Source: Helicobacter felistomachi (GTDB lineage Bacteria; Campylobacterota; Campylobacteria; Campylobacterales; Helicobacteraceae). From it: a stretch of DNA of 64,000 nucleotides. Shown piece after piece: positions 55,687-64,000 of this stretch. Every line of letters begins with the position of its first letter. Within the stretch, counting starts at the first letter, position 1. The notes under the pieces are model-generated. The model was given only the letters and a program-made list of their open reading frames with translations. It did no database searches and was not told the DNA's origin. The stretch spans positions 682,001-746,000 of the forward strand of contig NZ_AP028022.1 of the NCBI RefSeq assembly GCF_030296895.1, written 5' to 3'. A program made the translations under genes and the position numbers.

Positions 55687-57543
55687 TTAACTCCAAAAAC
55701 TTAACATTGCTACAAGGATGATCGCCACCACCCCAAAAGCCATCAATCTCAATGCGCTGCTCAAATTCCCGCTTTGTAAGGGGCTTAGCATTTGCCCAAT
55801 GAGCGTGGGGATTTTAGCGATGGTATCTACAAAGACATCGAGTGTGCGCACCTCAATTTTACGCCATATCCAAAAGGCAAGGTTCAAAAACGCCCGAGAA
55901 ATGCTGCTGTATAGAGCGGGGATATAGTATTGGTTTAAGAGCAAGCGGTAGAAAAACCCACCCTCTTTGTTGGCAAAGCCCTTTTTGTATTTGAACACAG
56001 CGTAGGCAATGGAGAGCAAGACTCCGATAGTCGTGAGGGCCAATAAAAGCAATTTAGGCACGGGGTAATCGGCAAAAGAGGGCACGCTAATCGCCTGAGA
56101 CACGAAGGCAAAAAACCCATGCTCAAAAAAGCCTGCCACTACGGCTAAAATGGCTAAGGGCAGCATCGCTACAAGCATAAAGCTAGGGGCTTCGTGGGGG
56201 TGCTCGATCGCATGCACTTTGGGAGCAAAGAACACGAGCATTAAGAGCCGAAAGCTGTAAAATGCCGTAAAAAGCGCCCCAATGAGTAGAGCCAAGAAGA
56301 GCCCATGGTGGCCTGTGGCAAAGGCAACTTCTAGGATTTTATCCTTAGAGAAAAAGCCGGCAAAAGGGTAGAGCCCACAAAGGGCTAAGGATGCGAGTCC
56401 CATTAAAATCGCCGTGGTTTTCATGGGCTTATACAACCCGCCCATTTTGCTAATGTCTAGCCCATCGTGCATGGCGTGCATGACATTACCTGCCCCCAAG
56501 AACAACAGGGCTTTAAAAAAGGCGTGGGTGAAAAGGTGAAACAGCGCGATCCAATACGCCCCAAGCCCTGCGCCCACGAACATGTAGCCCAGCTGTGAGA
56601 GGGTAGAATACGCCACCACCCGCTTTAAATCTTTATTCACCAATGCCATGCTTGCGCCAAACAACGCCACAAATGCTCCGAGGCACGCAACGGCGTAACC
56701 CAACTCAGGCAGTGCGCTATACAAAGGGTGCGCTCTAATCACCAAATACACCCCGGCGGTAACCATAGTGGCGGCGTGGATTAAAGCAGACACGGGCGTG
56801 GGCCCTTCCATGGCATTTGCCAGCCAAGTGTGTAAGGGGAATTGTGCGCTCTTACCCACCGCCCCCACAAAGAGCAAGAGCCCGATATAAAAGAGAATGT
56901 GGGGGTCAGCGTTGGCAATGTTGGCAAAAATCACGGAGTATTGCACCGAGCCAAAGGTCCATTGCACCAGCAAAATCCCCATGAGCATGCCTAAATCCGC
57001 GATGCGATTCATCACAAAGGCCTCAATGGAGGCGTTGTTGGCACTTGTCTTTTGATACCAAAAACCAATGAGTAAGTAAGAGCAAAGCCCCACGCCCTCC
57101 CAGCCCACAAACAGCCCTAAGAAATTATCGCTAAGCACCAACACGAGCATGGAAAAGACAAAGCCGGACAGATAGCTAAAGTAGCGGTTATAGCCTTTGT
57201 CGTGGTGCATATACCCGATAGAGTACACATGCACCAAAAAAGACACGAGCGTAACGACCACAATCATAACGGCACTGATGGAGTCCAGTCCAAAAGAAAA
57301 CTTGACACTAAAGCCCCCAAGTGCCATCCAATCAAAGAGCACCGCCTGCACACTTTGGCCGTGTAGGCTCAAATTCAATAAATACAACGCCCCCAAAAAA
57401 GATAAGCCAAGTAGGCTAGAATTGACTACCCCCACTTGCAAGCTCTTCGGGCAAGTGCCAAAACAGCCCGCATAAAGAGCTCCTAGCAAGGGCAACAACA
57501 ACACCGCCTCCAACACCACAGACGCACACATGCCAGCTTGCAT
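55687..57543 (-). CDS. nuoL: NADH-quinone oxidoreductase subunit L
   Basis: The largest membrane subunit, 618 residues, with a distal amphipathic helix along the arm. Motifs include FGLDSISAVMIVVVTLVSFL, FVGWEGVGLCSYLLIGFWYQ, KSAQFPLHTWLANAMEGPTP and KDLKRVVAYSTLSQLGYMFV. An alternative ATG at 57531 would remove four residues. It follows nuoK after a single base. Confidence 0.97.
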   Translation of the reverse strand: MQAGMCASVVLEAVLLLPLLGALYAGCFGTCPKSLQVGVVNSSLLGLSFLGALYLLNLSLHGQSVQAVLFDWMALGGFSVKFSFGLDSISAVMIVVVTLVSFLVHVYSIGYMHHDKGYNRYFSYLSGFVFSMLVLVLSDNFLGLFVGWEGVGLCSYLLIGFWYQKTSANNASIEAFVMNRIADLGMLMGILLVQWTFGSVQYSVIFANIANADPHILFYIGLLLFVGAVGKSAQFPLHTWLANAMEGPTPVSALIHAATMVTAGVYLVIRAHPLYSALPELGYAVACLGAFVALFGASMALVNKDLKRVVAYSTLSQLGYMFVGAGLGAYWIALFHLFTHAFFKALLFLGAGNVMHAMHDGLDISKMGGLYKPMKTTAILMGLASLALCGLYPFAGFFSKDKILEVAFATGHHGLFLALLIGALFTAFYSFRLLMLVFFAPKVHAIEHPHEAPSFMLVAMLPLAILAVVAGFFEHGFFAFVSQAISVPSFADYPVPKLLLLALTTIGVLLSIAYAVFKYKKGFANKEGGFFYRLLLNQYYIPALYSSISRAFLNLAFWIWRKIEVRTLDVFVDTIAKIPTLIGQMLSPLQSGNLSSALRLMAFGVVAIILVAMLSFWS

Positions 57544-57544
57544 A

Positions 57545-57847
57545 CTAGCCCCTCATGTGTGCTAGGGTGTCGATGTCTAGGCTTTTGTGTTTTCTATGCC
57601 ACAAAATCACAAGCCCTAGCCCCACCGCCACTTCAGCTGCCGCCACGGCGATCATAAACAAGGCGAACACCTGCCCGTCAATGTTTTTTAAAGAGTGGGC
57701 GATCGCCACAAAGGCGACATTGATGGCATTGAGCATGATTTCTGTGGAGAAAAAGAGCATTAAAATGTTCTTGCGCCGCAAAATGCCAAAGAGCCCCACG
57801 CTAAAGAGCAGAGCTGCAAAGACCAGATAATGTGCTAGGGTAACCAT
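57545..57847 (-). CDS. nuoK: NADH-quinone oxidoreductase subunit K
   Basis: A 100-residue, three-helix subunit. The conserved acidic residue lies in FFSTEIMLNAINVAFVA, a key link in the proton path. Start ATG 57847 overlaps the nuoJ stop in TGATG. Length is standard. Confidence 0.96.
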   Translation of the reverse strand: MVTLAHYLVFAALLFSVGLFGILRRKNILMLFFSTEIMLNAINVAFVAIAHSLKNIDGQVFALFMIAVAAAEVAVGLGLVILWHRKHKSLDIDTLAHMRG

Positions 57848-58371
57848 CAATTTTCCTTTGTAGGGCTTTTTTTAAGGGCACTTGCCATTGCCCCGACCAG
57901 GGCGACCAAGAGCATGAACGCCCCCACTTCAAAGGCGACCAGGTATTTTGTAAAGAGTACAAAGCCTATGAGCCTCGTGTTGGAAGTGTCTAAATCGGGA
58001 TCTAAACTCTCTTGCAAATTGTGGGCGTAATGGGCGATAAAGGGTGCGCCTAAGAGAGCCACCAACACCACGGCTAAGGCAATGGCTAGGAGGGCGGGGA
58101 TTTTGGGGGCGTGTTTGCGCTCTTGCACCTCTTCAGACGCATTTAAAAAGAGCATGCCAAAGGCATACATGACCACCACTGCGCCCACATAGACCAAAAC
58201 TTGCACCACGCCCAAAAACTCGGCATCTAAGAGAAAGAAAAAGGCAGACACAAAAACCATCGCCGCGGCTAGGGAAGTCATGGCATATAAAATGTTCGTG
58301 GTGGTGACAACCACAAACGCCATGCCTAAAGTTAGGGCAGCAAAGACATAAAAGGCGATGGTTTCAAGCAT
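57847..58371 (-). CDS. nuoJ: NADH-quinone oxidoreductase subunit J
   Basis: A 174-residue membrane subunit with five helices. The helix that carries the pi-bulge is visible in [20 protein letters not shown]. The start overlaps the end of nuoI by 8 bases. Length is normal for the epsilonproteobacteria. Confidence 0.95.
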   Translation of the reverse strand: MLETIAFYVFAALTLGMAFVVVTTTNILYAMTSLAAAMVFVSAFFFLLDAEFLGVVQVLVYVGAVVVMYAFGMLFLNASEEVQERKHAPKIPALLAIALAVVLVALLGAPFIAHYAHNLQESLDPDLDTSNTRLIGFVLFTKYLVAFEVGAFMLLVALVGAMASALKKSPTKEN

Positions 58372-59092
58372 GGCTGCCCTCCTTCTCTTGTTTCTCTTGC
58401 GCTTCTTTAGTCTCCCCTTTAGCCCCCTCCTTCACCTCTTTTGTCTCTTTGGCTTCTTTTGTTTCTTTAGCCCCCTCTGTTTTGCCCTCTTCTTTCCCTT
58501 CTTCTTTCTCGTCTTTTAGGGCGTAATCTAGGGGGGTTTGTTGCAGGCGATCGCTGGCGTTGTCGCTGGGCGCGCCAAAGCCGGCAAACTCTTTGTGGGT
58601 GTGATCTTTAGCACTCTGCACATCTGTTAAAAACTCCGCCTTGCCGCCAAATTGGGAGCGCTGCACGCTGCTGTTTTCAAAGCGCTGTCCCATCACAATG
58701 GCAAGCTCGGGGCACACCTCGGCACACAGCCCGCAATAAATGCACCGCCCTAAGTTAATGGTGTAGCTGTCGATGTATTTGCGCTCGTCCTCTGCTTTGT
58801 GCGTGATGATACGGATACAATTACTCGTGCAAATCTTTTCACACAGCCCACACCCGATACAGCGCTCATTGCCCGACTCCAAAAGCCTTTGCAAGTGGTG
58901 CACGGCTCTATATCTAGGGCTTAAGGGCAACACCTCCATAGGATAATGCATCGTAACCTCTTTACTAAAAAACTCTTTAATGGTCAGCCCCAAGCCTTTA
59001 AACAGCTCTAGCCCAAAGCTCGTTTTGAGCGTGTCTAAAAGTTTGGGGCTTGGCTTTTTAGGGTCTAGCCATTTATAGGTTTGTTTGCCCAT
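58364..59092 (-). CDS. nuoI: NADH-quinone oxidoreductase subunit I with a charged tail
   Basis: NuoI carries clusters N6a and N6b: [15 protein letters not shown] and [12 protein letters not shown] are both complete (about residues 76-90 and 118-129). The product has 242 residues. After about residue 195 it has a low-complexity tail of roughly 48 residues, almost only Glu, Lys, Gly, Ala and Thr with repeated [12 protein letters not shown] units, which the core family lacks. The GGAGGAG ribosome site is strong. The tail probably expanded by repeat slippage. Confidence 0.95.
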   Translation of the reverse strand: MGKQTYKWLDPKKPSPKLLDTLKTSFGLELFKGLGLTIKEFFSKEVTMHYPMEVLPLSPRYRAVHHLQRLLESGNERCIGCGLCEKICTSNCIRIITHKAEDERKYIDSYTINLGRCIYCGLCAEVCPELAIVMGQRFENSSVQRSQFGGKAEFLTDVQSAKDHTHKEFAGFGAPSDNASDRLQQTPLDYALKDEKEEGKEEGKTEGAKETKEAKETKEVKEGAKGETKEAQEKQEKEGSHA

Positions 59093-59101
59093 GCACTCCT
59101 C

Positions 59102-60091
59102 CTAAATTAAGATGATAAGCCCGGTGGCTAGGATATTGACTAGGGCTAAAGGGAGCATGATTTTCCAGCACATGCGCATGAGTTGATCGGGGCGGACATG
59201 GGGAAAGGTCGCGCGCGCCCACATGGACAAGAACACAAAGAAACACACTTTAATTAAAATCGCAATGCCGCCCGGGATAAAGCCCCATGCGTTGTAGCCT
59301 CCAAAGAAAATTAAGGAGATGACAAAACAAAAGGCGAACAAGTGGGCGTATTCGGCTAAGAAAAACATGCCCCAACGCAAACCGCTATACTCCGTGCAAA
59401 AGCCGGCCACAATCTCGGCTTCGTGCTCGAGCAAGTCAAAGGGCGTGCGGTTCAACTCTGCGTAGCTAGAGATCAAGAACAAAAAGAACGCTAAGGGCTG
59501 CTTGAAGACAAGCCAGTGCAACATCCCGCCCTCTTGGTAGTGGTTGATTTCTACCAAAGACAAAGAGCCCACCACCATAATGGGGGCTAAAATCGTTAAG
59601 GTGCTCACCACCTCAAAGCTTAAGAGCTGAATGGTCGCTCTTGCCGCCCCGATTAAAGAATACTTGCTATTAGAGGCGAGCCCGGCTAAAAGGGGGGCGT
59701 AAATGCTCGCCGAGCCCACCGCCAAAAAGAACAATAACCCAACATTGATGTCCGAGATGATGGGCTTGATTGTGTGCCCGAAGATTTGAAAATCGCCAAA
59801 GAAAGGGATAGGTGCCATGCTCACAAACGCACTCACCATCGCGATGACAGGAGCGATAGAGAAAATCAAGCGGTTGGCGTGCTGTGGGATGATGTCTTCT
59901 TTAGTGAAAAGCTTGATCGCATCGGCGATCACTTGCAACAAGCCAAAGGGGCCGACATAAGTGGGGCCTAAACGCCTTTGAAAATAGGCTAAGACTTTGC
60001 GTTCCAAATAAGTCCCAAACGCCCCTAGCCCAGAAAAGACTAAGATCACTACAAGGATTTTAATGAGAGTTTCTACAATCTCGGCACTCAT
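59102..60091 (-). CDS. nuoH: NADH-quinone oxidoreductase subunit H
   Basis: NuoH lies at the quinone site and joins the membrane and peripheral arms. From ATG 60091 (overlapping the nuoG stop as ATGA) it has 329 residues and eight helices. Motifs: YLERKVLAYFQRRLGPTYVG, NRTPFDLLEHEAEIVAGFCT and EYSGLRWGMFFLAEYAH. A longer start at 60103 lies inside nuoG. Confidence 0.97.
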   Translation of the reverse strand: MSAEIVETLIKILVVILVFSGLGAFGTYLERKVLAYFQRRLGPTYVGPFGLLQVIADAIKLFTKEDIIPQHANRLIFSIAPVIAMVSAFVSMAPIPFFGDFQIFGHTIKPIISDINVGLLFFLAVGSASIYAPLLAGLASNSKYSLIGAARATIQLLSFEVVSTLTILAPIMVVGSLSLVEINHYQEGGMLHWLVFKQPLAFFLFLISSYAELNRTPFDLLEHEAEIVAGFCTEYSGLRWGMFFLAEYAHLFAFCFVISLIFFGGYNAWGFIPGGIAILIKVCFFVFLSMWARATFPHVRPDQLMRMCWKIMLPLALVNILATGLIILI

Positions 60092-62481
60092 GCACGCTCC
60101 CATTCTAAGGTTTCAAAGGGAGCGCTAAACACCCCGCTAGTATCTAGGCTAGGGCTCACCATAAACACGCTGCTTTTTAGGCTGTGATCGATGTAAATTT
60201 TGCCCGTGAGTGTGTGCCCCTCTCTTCTTAGGCTAATGAGTGTGCCCTCTTCTAGCCCCAAACTCTCTAAATGTGCCTTAGAAGTGTAAATGCCCTCTTT
60301 GAGTTGTAGGTTTTGGCTCTTTAGGGTGTGGGTGTTGAACTGCGTCTCAGCAAATTGCAAATAGGCGTTGAATCCGCTGACATTCTCTAGGGGGCTAATA
60401 GGTTGGCTTGCCTCTTGTGGCGTGCTAGGCGTGCTTTTAAGTTTGTAGCCCCTGTGGTTGCTCTTGTCATTGGCGTAAAAATTTGTCAAATCGTCATAGG
60501 CTACGCCTAAAAAGCCCTTTTCTTGGGGCAATTCGTGGGTGTATTCGGCTAAAGTTTCGCCATAAAAGCCAAAGTGCTGCGCGATGTCGGCAAAATCTAG
60601 CCCCTCATAAGACAAAGCCGGGCGTAGGGGCAACACCCGTCCCTCTAAATTGGTCATGGTCGCCTCCATTTGGCTAAAACTGGGTAAAATAAAATCCACC
60701 GCATTTTGCGCCACTCCGTTTATATCCACACAATCGCTATCAAGCACAAAATCCCCTTTGGCACGCACCCCCACACTAGGGCCAGCGTGGCTGTCTTTTT
60801 CTAAGGTGCAAAGCGACACAATACCCAGCGCGTTGCTTGTGGGGGGGATTAAAAAGATTTTGAGTTTCTCTAACTGGCTTGCCTCTTGCAACATTAAGGC
60901 GATGTTGCGCGCTTTGGGGTGGGTGTAAATTTCAGGCCCGATCAAAAGAGCCACACTTGGGGCTTTCTCTAGCAAGGCCTTGATTTTCTCAAAGGTGGGG
61001 CTGTCTAACTTAGCGTTTTCAAGCATGGCATAGACAGGGGGCTTTTGCTCGGCTTTTTGTGCCTCTGCTTTAGCCTCGCCCTCTGTGTTCTCAGCGTTTT
61101 CTGTGGGCTCTGTAGGCTCGGGCTTAGGCTCAATAAGGGCACTCGCTTTTAAACTCTCTAAACTGGGGCTATTCACGCCCAAAGCCATGAGAAACGCCCC
61201 TAAAAGGATCTCTTCCGCCCCCACAGCGTGGTACACGGGCACCACGCTACGGCTCATTTTCTCTATTGCCATGTCTTCTAGGGGGTGGGCGTAGATCAAA
61301 CTTGTGCCCTTATTCACCTTTAAAGCATTGGCTAGGGCGTATTTAAGTAGGGGGTTTTCATTTTTTAGTCTAGAGCCTAAAGAGAGCACACAGCTAGAGC
61401 TTTTTAAATCTTTTAAGTCGTGGGGCGTGGGGCTAAAAGTCTTTAAAAACTCTTGGTAGGCGTAAAGTTTATCATTGTGTAGACTAAAGCCACAAATGCG
61501 ACGCATTTGCTCGAGCAAATAAGCCTCTTCATTGGTCATATCCCCCCCGACATACACCGCCTTTGCCTCTTTGAGCTTTTGCACGGCTTGCTCGATGTTG
61601 CTGCTGCCCTTTTTAGATGCTTTTAAATCAAAGGCAAAGCGCCCCGCCCCGCAGATGGGGTTGTGGTAAAAGTCGTTGCCGACTCTAAAAATGCGCTGCT
61701 CTTCGCCCAAAGTGTCAAAATGGCGCACTTCATAGTCGATCAAGCACCCGGCCGCGCAGTGCATGCAAGTCGAATCGATGTGTTTTAGCTCCCACGCATT
61801 GGCTTTATAGCTAAAATCTTTATAGACAATCGCCCCCACCGGGCAAACGGCGATGCACTCTCCACAATCAAAACAAGGCGTTGCGCCCACAAAGGCGATC
61901 ATGCCCTTTTGTTTGCGACTCCACACGCTAAAAGGGTCTTTGGGCATGCTCTCTTTGAATTTGTCCGGGGCGTGTAAAGCCGCCTTGCTTGCCTTTAAAT
62001 TGCTATCGCCAATGTTGTCGCTGCAGGTGGTCACACAGCGCTCGCACATGATGCATAAATTCGGGTCGTAGGAGGCTTGTGCCCAAAAGGCAAAGGGCTT
62101 GAGATTGTCGCGCACACTAAAGGGCTGGCGATCGACTAAGGTCCTATGCGTCATGTCTTGCAACTCGCACTCGCCGCTTTTATCGCACACGCCACACTCT
62201 AGGGGGTGATTGACATCGTAGGTTTGCATGATCATTTGGCGTTCAGCCACTAAAGCGGGAGTCATTGTGGCGACTTTGGTGTTGGCTTTGGGCTTGGTGT
62301 TGCACGCATACACCCTCTTGCCCTCCACCTCGACCATACACATTTTGCACGCCACCGTGGGCGCACACCCGCTTAGATAACAGATAGCCGGGATATACAC
62401 GCCCGCACTGCGTGCCGCTTCTAAAATGGTCTGCCCTTCGCTAAACTCGACCTTTTGCCCGTCTATTTCTATGCTTGGCAT
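60088..62481 (-). CDS. nuoG: NADH-quinone oxidoreductase subunit G
   Basis: NuoG carries several FeS clusters. From ATG 62481 ([20 protein letters not shown]) it has 797 residues. The 2Fe-2S site includes CYLSGCAPTVACKMCMVEVE; the His-Cys 4Fe-4S site HPLECGVCDKSGEC; two ferredoxin-like sites CIMCERCVTTC and CFDCGECIAVCP; and a further CMHCAAGC. The middle contains a Glu/Pro/Lys-rich insertion after LIEPKPEPTEP (about residue 470). I rejected the start at 62511 because it only adds the end of the preceding gene in another frame. It overlaps that gene by 13 bases. Confidence 0.95.
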   Translation of the reverse strand: MPSIEIDGQKVEFSEGQTILEAARSAGVYIPAICYLSGCAPTVACKMCMVEVEGKRVYACNTKPKANTKVATMTPALVAERQMIMQTYDVNHPLECGVCDKSGECELQDMTHRTLVDRQPFSVRDNLKPFAFWAQASYDPNLCIMCERCVTTCSDNIGDSNLKASKAALHAPDKFKESMPKDPFSVWSRKQKGMIAFVGATPCFDCGECIAVCPVGAIVYKDFSYKANAWELKHIDSTCMHCAAGCLIDYEVRHFDTLGEEQRIFRVGNDFYHNPICGAGRFAFDLKASKKGSSNIEQAVQKLKEAKAVYVGGDMTNEEAYLLEQMRRICGFSLHNDKLYAYQEFLKTFSPTPHDLKDLKSSSCVLSLGSRLKNENPLLKYALANALKVNKGTSLIYAHPLEDMAIEKMSRSVVPVYHAVGAEEILLGAFLMALGVNSPSLESLKASALIEPKPEPTEPTENAENTEGEAKAEAQKAEQKPPVYAMLENAKLDSPTFEKIKALLEKAPSVALLIGPEIYTHPKARNIALMLQEASQLEKLKIFLIPPTSNALGIVSLCTLEKDSHAGPSVGVRAKGDFVLDSDCVDINGVAQNAVDFILPSFSQMEATMTNLEGRVLPLRPALSYEGLDFADIAQHFGFYGETLAEYTHELPQEKGFLGVAYDDLTNFYANDKSNHRGYKLKSTPSTPQEASQPISPLENVSGFNAYLQFAETQFNTHTLKSQNLQLKEGIYTSKAHLESLGLEEGTLISLRREGHTLTGKIYIDHSLKSSVFMVSPSLDTSGVFSAPFETLEWERA

Positions 62482-62717
62482 GCGCTTGCCTTTTTCACCA
62501 CTAAAGTCCAATCCACCCGATTAAAACGCAAAGAGTTCATCAAAATATCTCCCCTCTCTTTGATCGCCTCTGCGCTCTGCTCCACAATGTCAAAATCCAC
62601 CACCTCAAACATAAAAATCACCACCTCTCCCGCGCTCACACTGCGATCTAAGATCTCGCCCATGCGTTTGAGCACCGCCTCGTTTTCTTTTAAAGGGCGT
62701 AGATCAAAGCGCCTCAT
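62469..62717 (-). CDS. Small complex I accessory protein (HP1264-like, NuoE position)
   Basis: An 82-residue protein between nuoD and nuo[21 protein letters not shown], then [20 protein letters not shown] and [18 protein letters not shown]. Helicobacter and Campylobacter lack real NuoE and NuoF and carry two unrelated genes here instead, thought to let complex I take electrons from flavodoxin rather than NADH. This one resembles the smaller of the pair. The second, larger protein (about 330 residues in H. pylori) is missing: nuoG starts inside the end of this gene. It overlaps nuoD by four bases. Confidence 0.8.
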   Translation of the reverse strand: MRRFDLRPLKENEAVLKRMGEILDRSVSAGEVVIFMFEVVDFDIVEQSAEAIKERGDILMNSLRFNRVDWTLVVKKASACQA

Positions 62718-63943
62718 CGATCCACCTCTCCAAAAACCGCATTGCTTGAGCCAATGACGGTAACCGCGTCCGCTAAATACTGCCCCACTAAAATATCTTG
62801 CATCGAGCCTATATGGAAAAAGCTGGGCGCACGGATTTTTAAGCGGTAAGGGTAGGGCTCGCCCTCTGAGTGGATGAAAAAGCCAAGCTCCCCTTTAGGC
62901 GACTCTGTGGGCGCGTACACCTCGCCTCTAGGTGGGCGCATGCCCTGAGTTACCAACACGAAATGTTGCATCAAAGCGTAATTTTGGGTCATGATGTCCT
63001 CTTTAGGCGCGCTAAAATACTGCGGGGCATGTGCCATGATTTGCGGCTCTGTGGGGGCGTACATGGGGATGAGCTGCTCTAAAATGCGTAAAGACTCTAG
63101 AATTTCTAGCATGTAAAGCTGGTAGCGATCGTAGCTGTCTCCATAATTGCCTACGGGAATGTCAAAATCTAACTCAGGATAAAGCTCATAAGGCTCTTCC
63201 TTGCGGACATCATAGGCGATGCCCGTGCCTCTTAACATGATCCCACTAGCTCCCCACGATTTGGCTTGCTCTTGGCTGATCGTGCCGACATTTTCTAGGC
63301 GGGCTTTCCAAATGCGGTTGCTATCTAGCAGCCCACTAACGAGCTTATGCATCTCGCGCACCTCTTTCATGAACGCTTTTAAGCCCTCTAGCCAGTTGGG
63401 CGGTAAATCTAACGGCACGCCGCCGATTCGAATCGCGTTGTGGGTGAGCCTTGCGCCGCAATAATCCTCCATCAAATCTAGCCCGTATTCACGGGTTTTA
63501 AAGCAGTATAAAAACACCGACATCGCGCCCACATCCAGCGCATGCACGCTCAAGAAAAAGACATGGGAGATCACACGGTTTAATTCCAACAAAAGCGTGC
63601 GGATCACCTGCGCGCGTCTAGGGATTGGTACACCTAGCAAGGTCTCCACCGCGTGGGCGAAGGCGTAGTTGTTGCTCGTAGAAGAAGTGTAGTCAAGGCG
63701 ATCTGTGGTGGGCATGTATTCGTTATAGGTCATGTTCTCGCCCAGCTTTTCACAGCCGCGGTGCAAATAGCCGATCTCAGGCGTGGCTTTGGTGATCTTC
63801 TCTCCATCGAGCTCTAAAATTAGGCGCAACTGCCCGTGTGAAGAAGGGTGTTGGGGACCAAAGTTGATCACCATTTTGTGATCGTCCCTTTCAAAAAGGA
63901 CATTTTCAAATTGCGGTTTGAGTTTGGTAAAAATCTGTGCCAT
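62714..63943 (-). CDS. nuoD: NADH-quinone oxidoreductase subunit D
   Basis: NuoD (49 kDa type) shares the quinone pocket with NuoB and NuoH. The 409-residue product shows [40 protein letters not shown] (with the quinone-site Tyr and His loop), and [20 protein letters not shown]. The ATG shares a base with the nuoC stop (TAATG). Length is normal. Confidence 0.97.
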   Translation of the reverse strand: MAQIFTKLKPQFENVLFERDDHKMVINFGPQHPSSHGQLRLILELDGEKITKATPEIGYLHRGCEKLGENMTYNEYMPTTDRLDYTSSTSNNYAFAHAVETLLGVPIPRRAQVIRTLLLELNRVISHVFFLSVHALDVGAMSVFLYCFKTREYGLDLMEDYCGARLTHNAIRIGGVPLDLPPNWLEGLKAFMKEVREMHKLVSGLLDSNRIWKARLENVGTISQEQAKSWGASGIMLRGTGIAYDVRKEEPYELYPELDFDIPVGNYGDSYDRYQLYMLEILESLRILEQLIPMYAPTEPQIMAHAPQYFSAPKEDIMTQNYALMQHFVLVTQGMRPPRGEVYAPTESPKGELGFFIHSEGEPYPYRLKIRAPSFFHIGSMQDILVGQYLADAVTVIGSSNAVFGEVDR

Positions 63944-64000
63944 TAGGGTCGCTCTTTGAGTTCTGTAGGGTCTTTGTCGTGTAAATCTTTGACAAAAAGG
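63943..64000 (-). CDS. nuoC: NADH-quinone oxidoreductase subunit C, C-terminal end
   Basis: Only the last 18 codons are in the window: [18 protein letters not shown] and TAA at 63945-63943. The [13 protein letters not shown] end and its coupling to nuoD identify nuoC. The rest runs off the right edge. Confidence 0.85.
   Translation of the reverse strand, partial: LFVKDLHDKDPTELKERP

Overview
The window comes from a gastric Helicobacter that is not H. pylori. The evidence is a single fused rpoB-rpoC gene, a complex I operon that lacks ordinary nuoE and nuoF, the pair of Hop-type outer-membrane genes, IS605-type debris, many poly-G tracts, and gene neighbourhoods that match H. pylori blocks (rpmG-secE-nusG-rpl-rpoBC; rpsP-KH-rimM-trmD-rplS; nadC-nadA-psd; prenyltransferase-comE-dnaB; nuoA-N then pflA). 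The base composition looks clearly richer in G+C than H. pylori, which fits the H. felis / H. heilmannii group. I cannot name the species.

Layout. 1-0.8 kb: the 5' end of alaS and a periplasmic YceI-family protein, both on the minus strand. 0.9-14.4 kb: a plus-strand translation and transcription cluster with tRNA-Thr, Tyr, Gly, Thr, then tuf, rpmG, tRNA-Trp, secE, nusG, rplK, rplA, rplJ, rplL and the fused rpoBC. 14.4-15.2 kb: gene-poor DNA. 15.2-31.6 kb: two divergent, related giant outer-membrane protein loci of about 2,560-2,670 codons. Each is preceded by a short Hop-like reading frame with a poly-G tract, and their 3' ends form a large inverted repeat. The minus copy has two frameshifts and the plus copy is open throughout. 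31.66-33.1 kb: a decayed IS605-family element inserted beside the 3' end of the intact giant gene. 33.2-34.8 kb: a broken small outer-membrane protein gene and other remnants. 34.8-37.1 kb: the rpsP-KH-rimM-trmD-rplS operon (minus). 37.2-42.1 kb: alcohol dehydrogenase, a possible TOBE-like protein, a lipoprotein controlled by a G14 tract, a second YceI protein, hemL and two small membrane proteins. 42.0-50.2 kb: a minus-strand run of overlapping genes for thiamine, NAD, phosphatidylethanolamine and menaquinone synthesis, DNA uptake and the replicative helicase. 50.4-64 kb: pflA and nuoN to nuoC (minus), running off the right edge.

How the genes work together. The left third makes the core expression machinery. 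The right third is respiratory complex I, with pflA (motor torque) translationally coupled to its distal end. The middle is surface variation: giant OMPs, phase-variable tracts, gene-conversion-like identity between copies, and mobile-element damage.

A caution applies to the whole window. Several conserved genes (hemL, psd, nuoN, a small gene beside the prenyltransferase gene, both frames of the minus giant OMP, a small OMP) carry single-base frameshifts at short homopolymers. Some may be assembly errors, so the on/off state of every repeat tract here should be treated as provisional.
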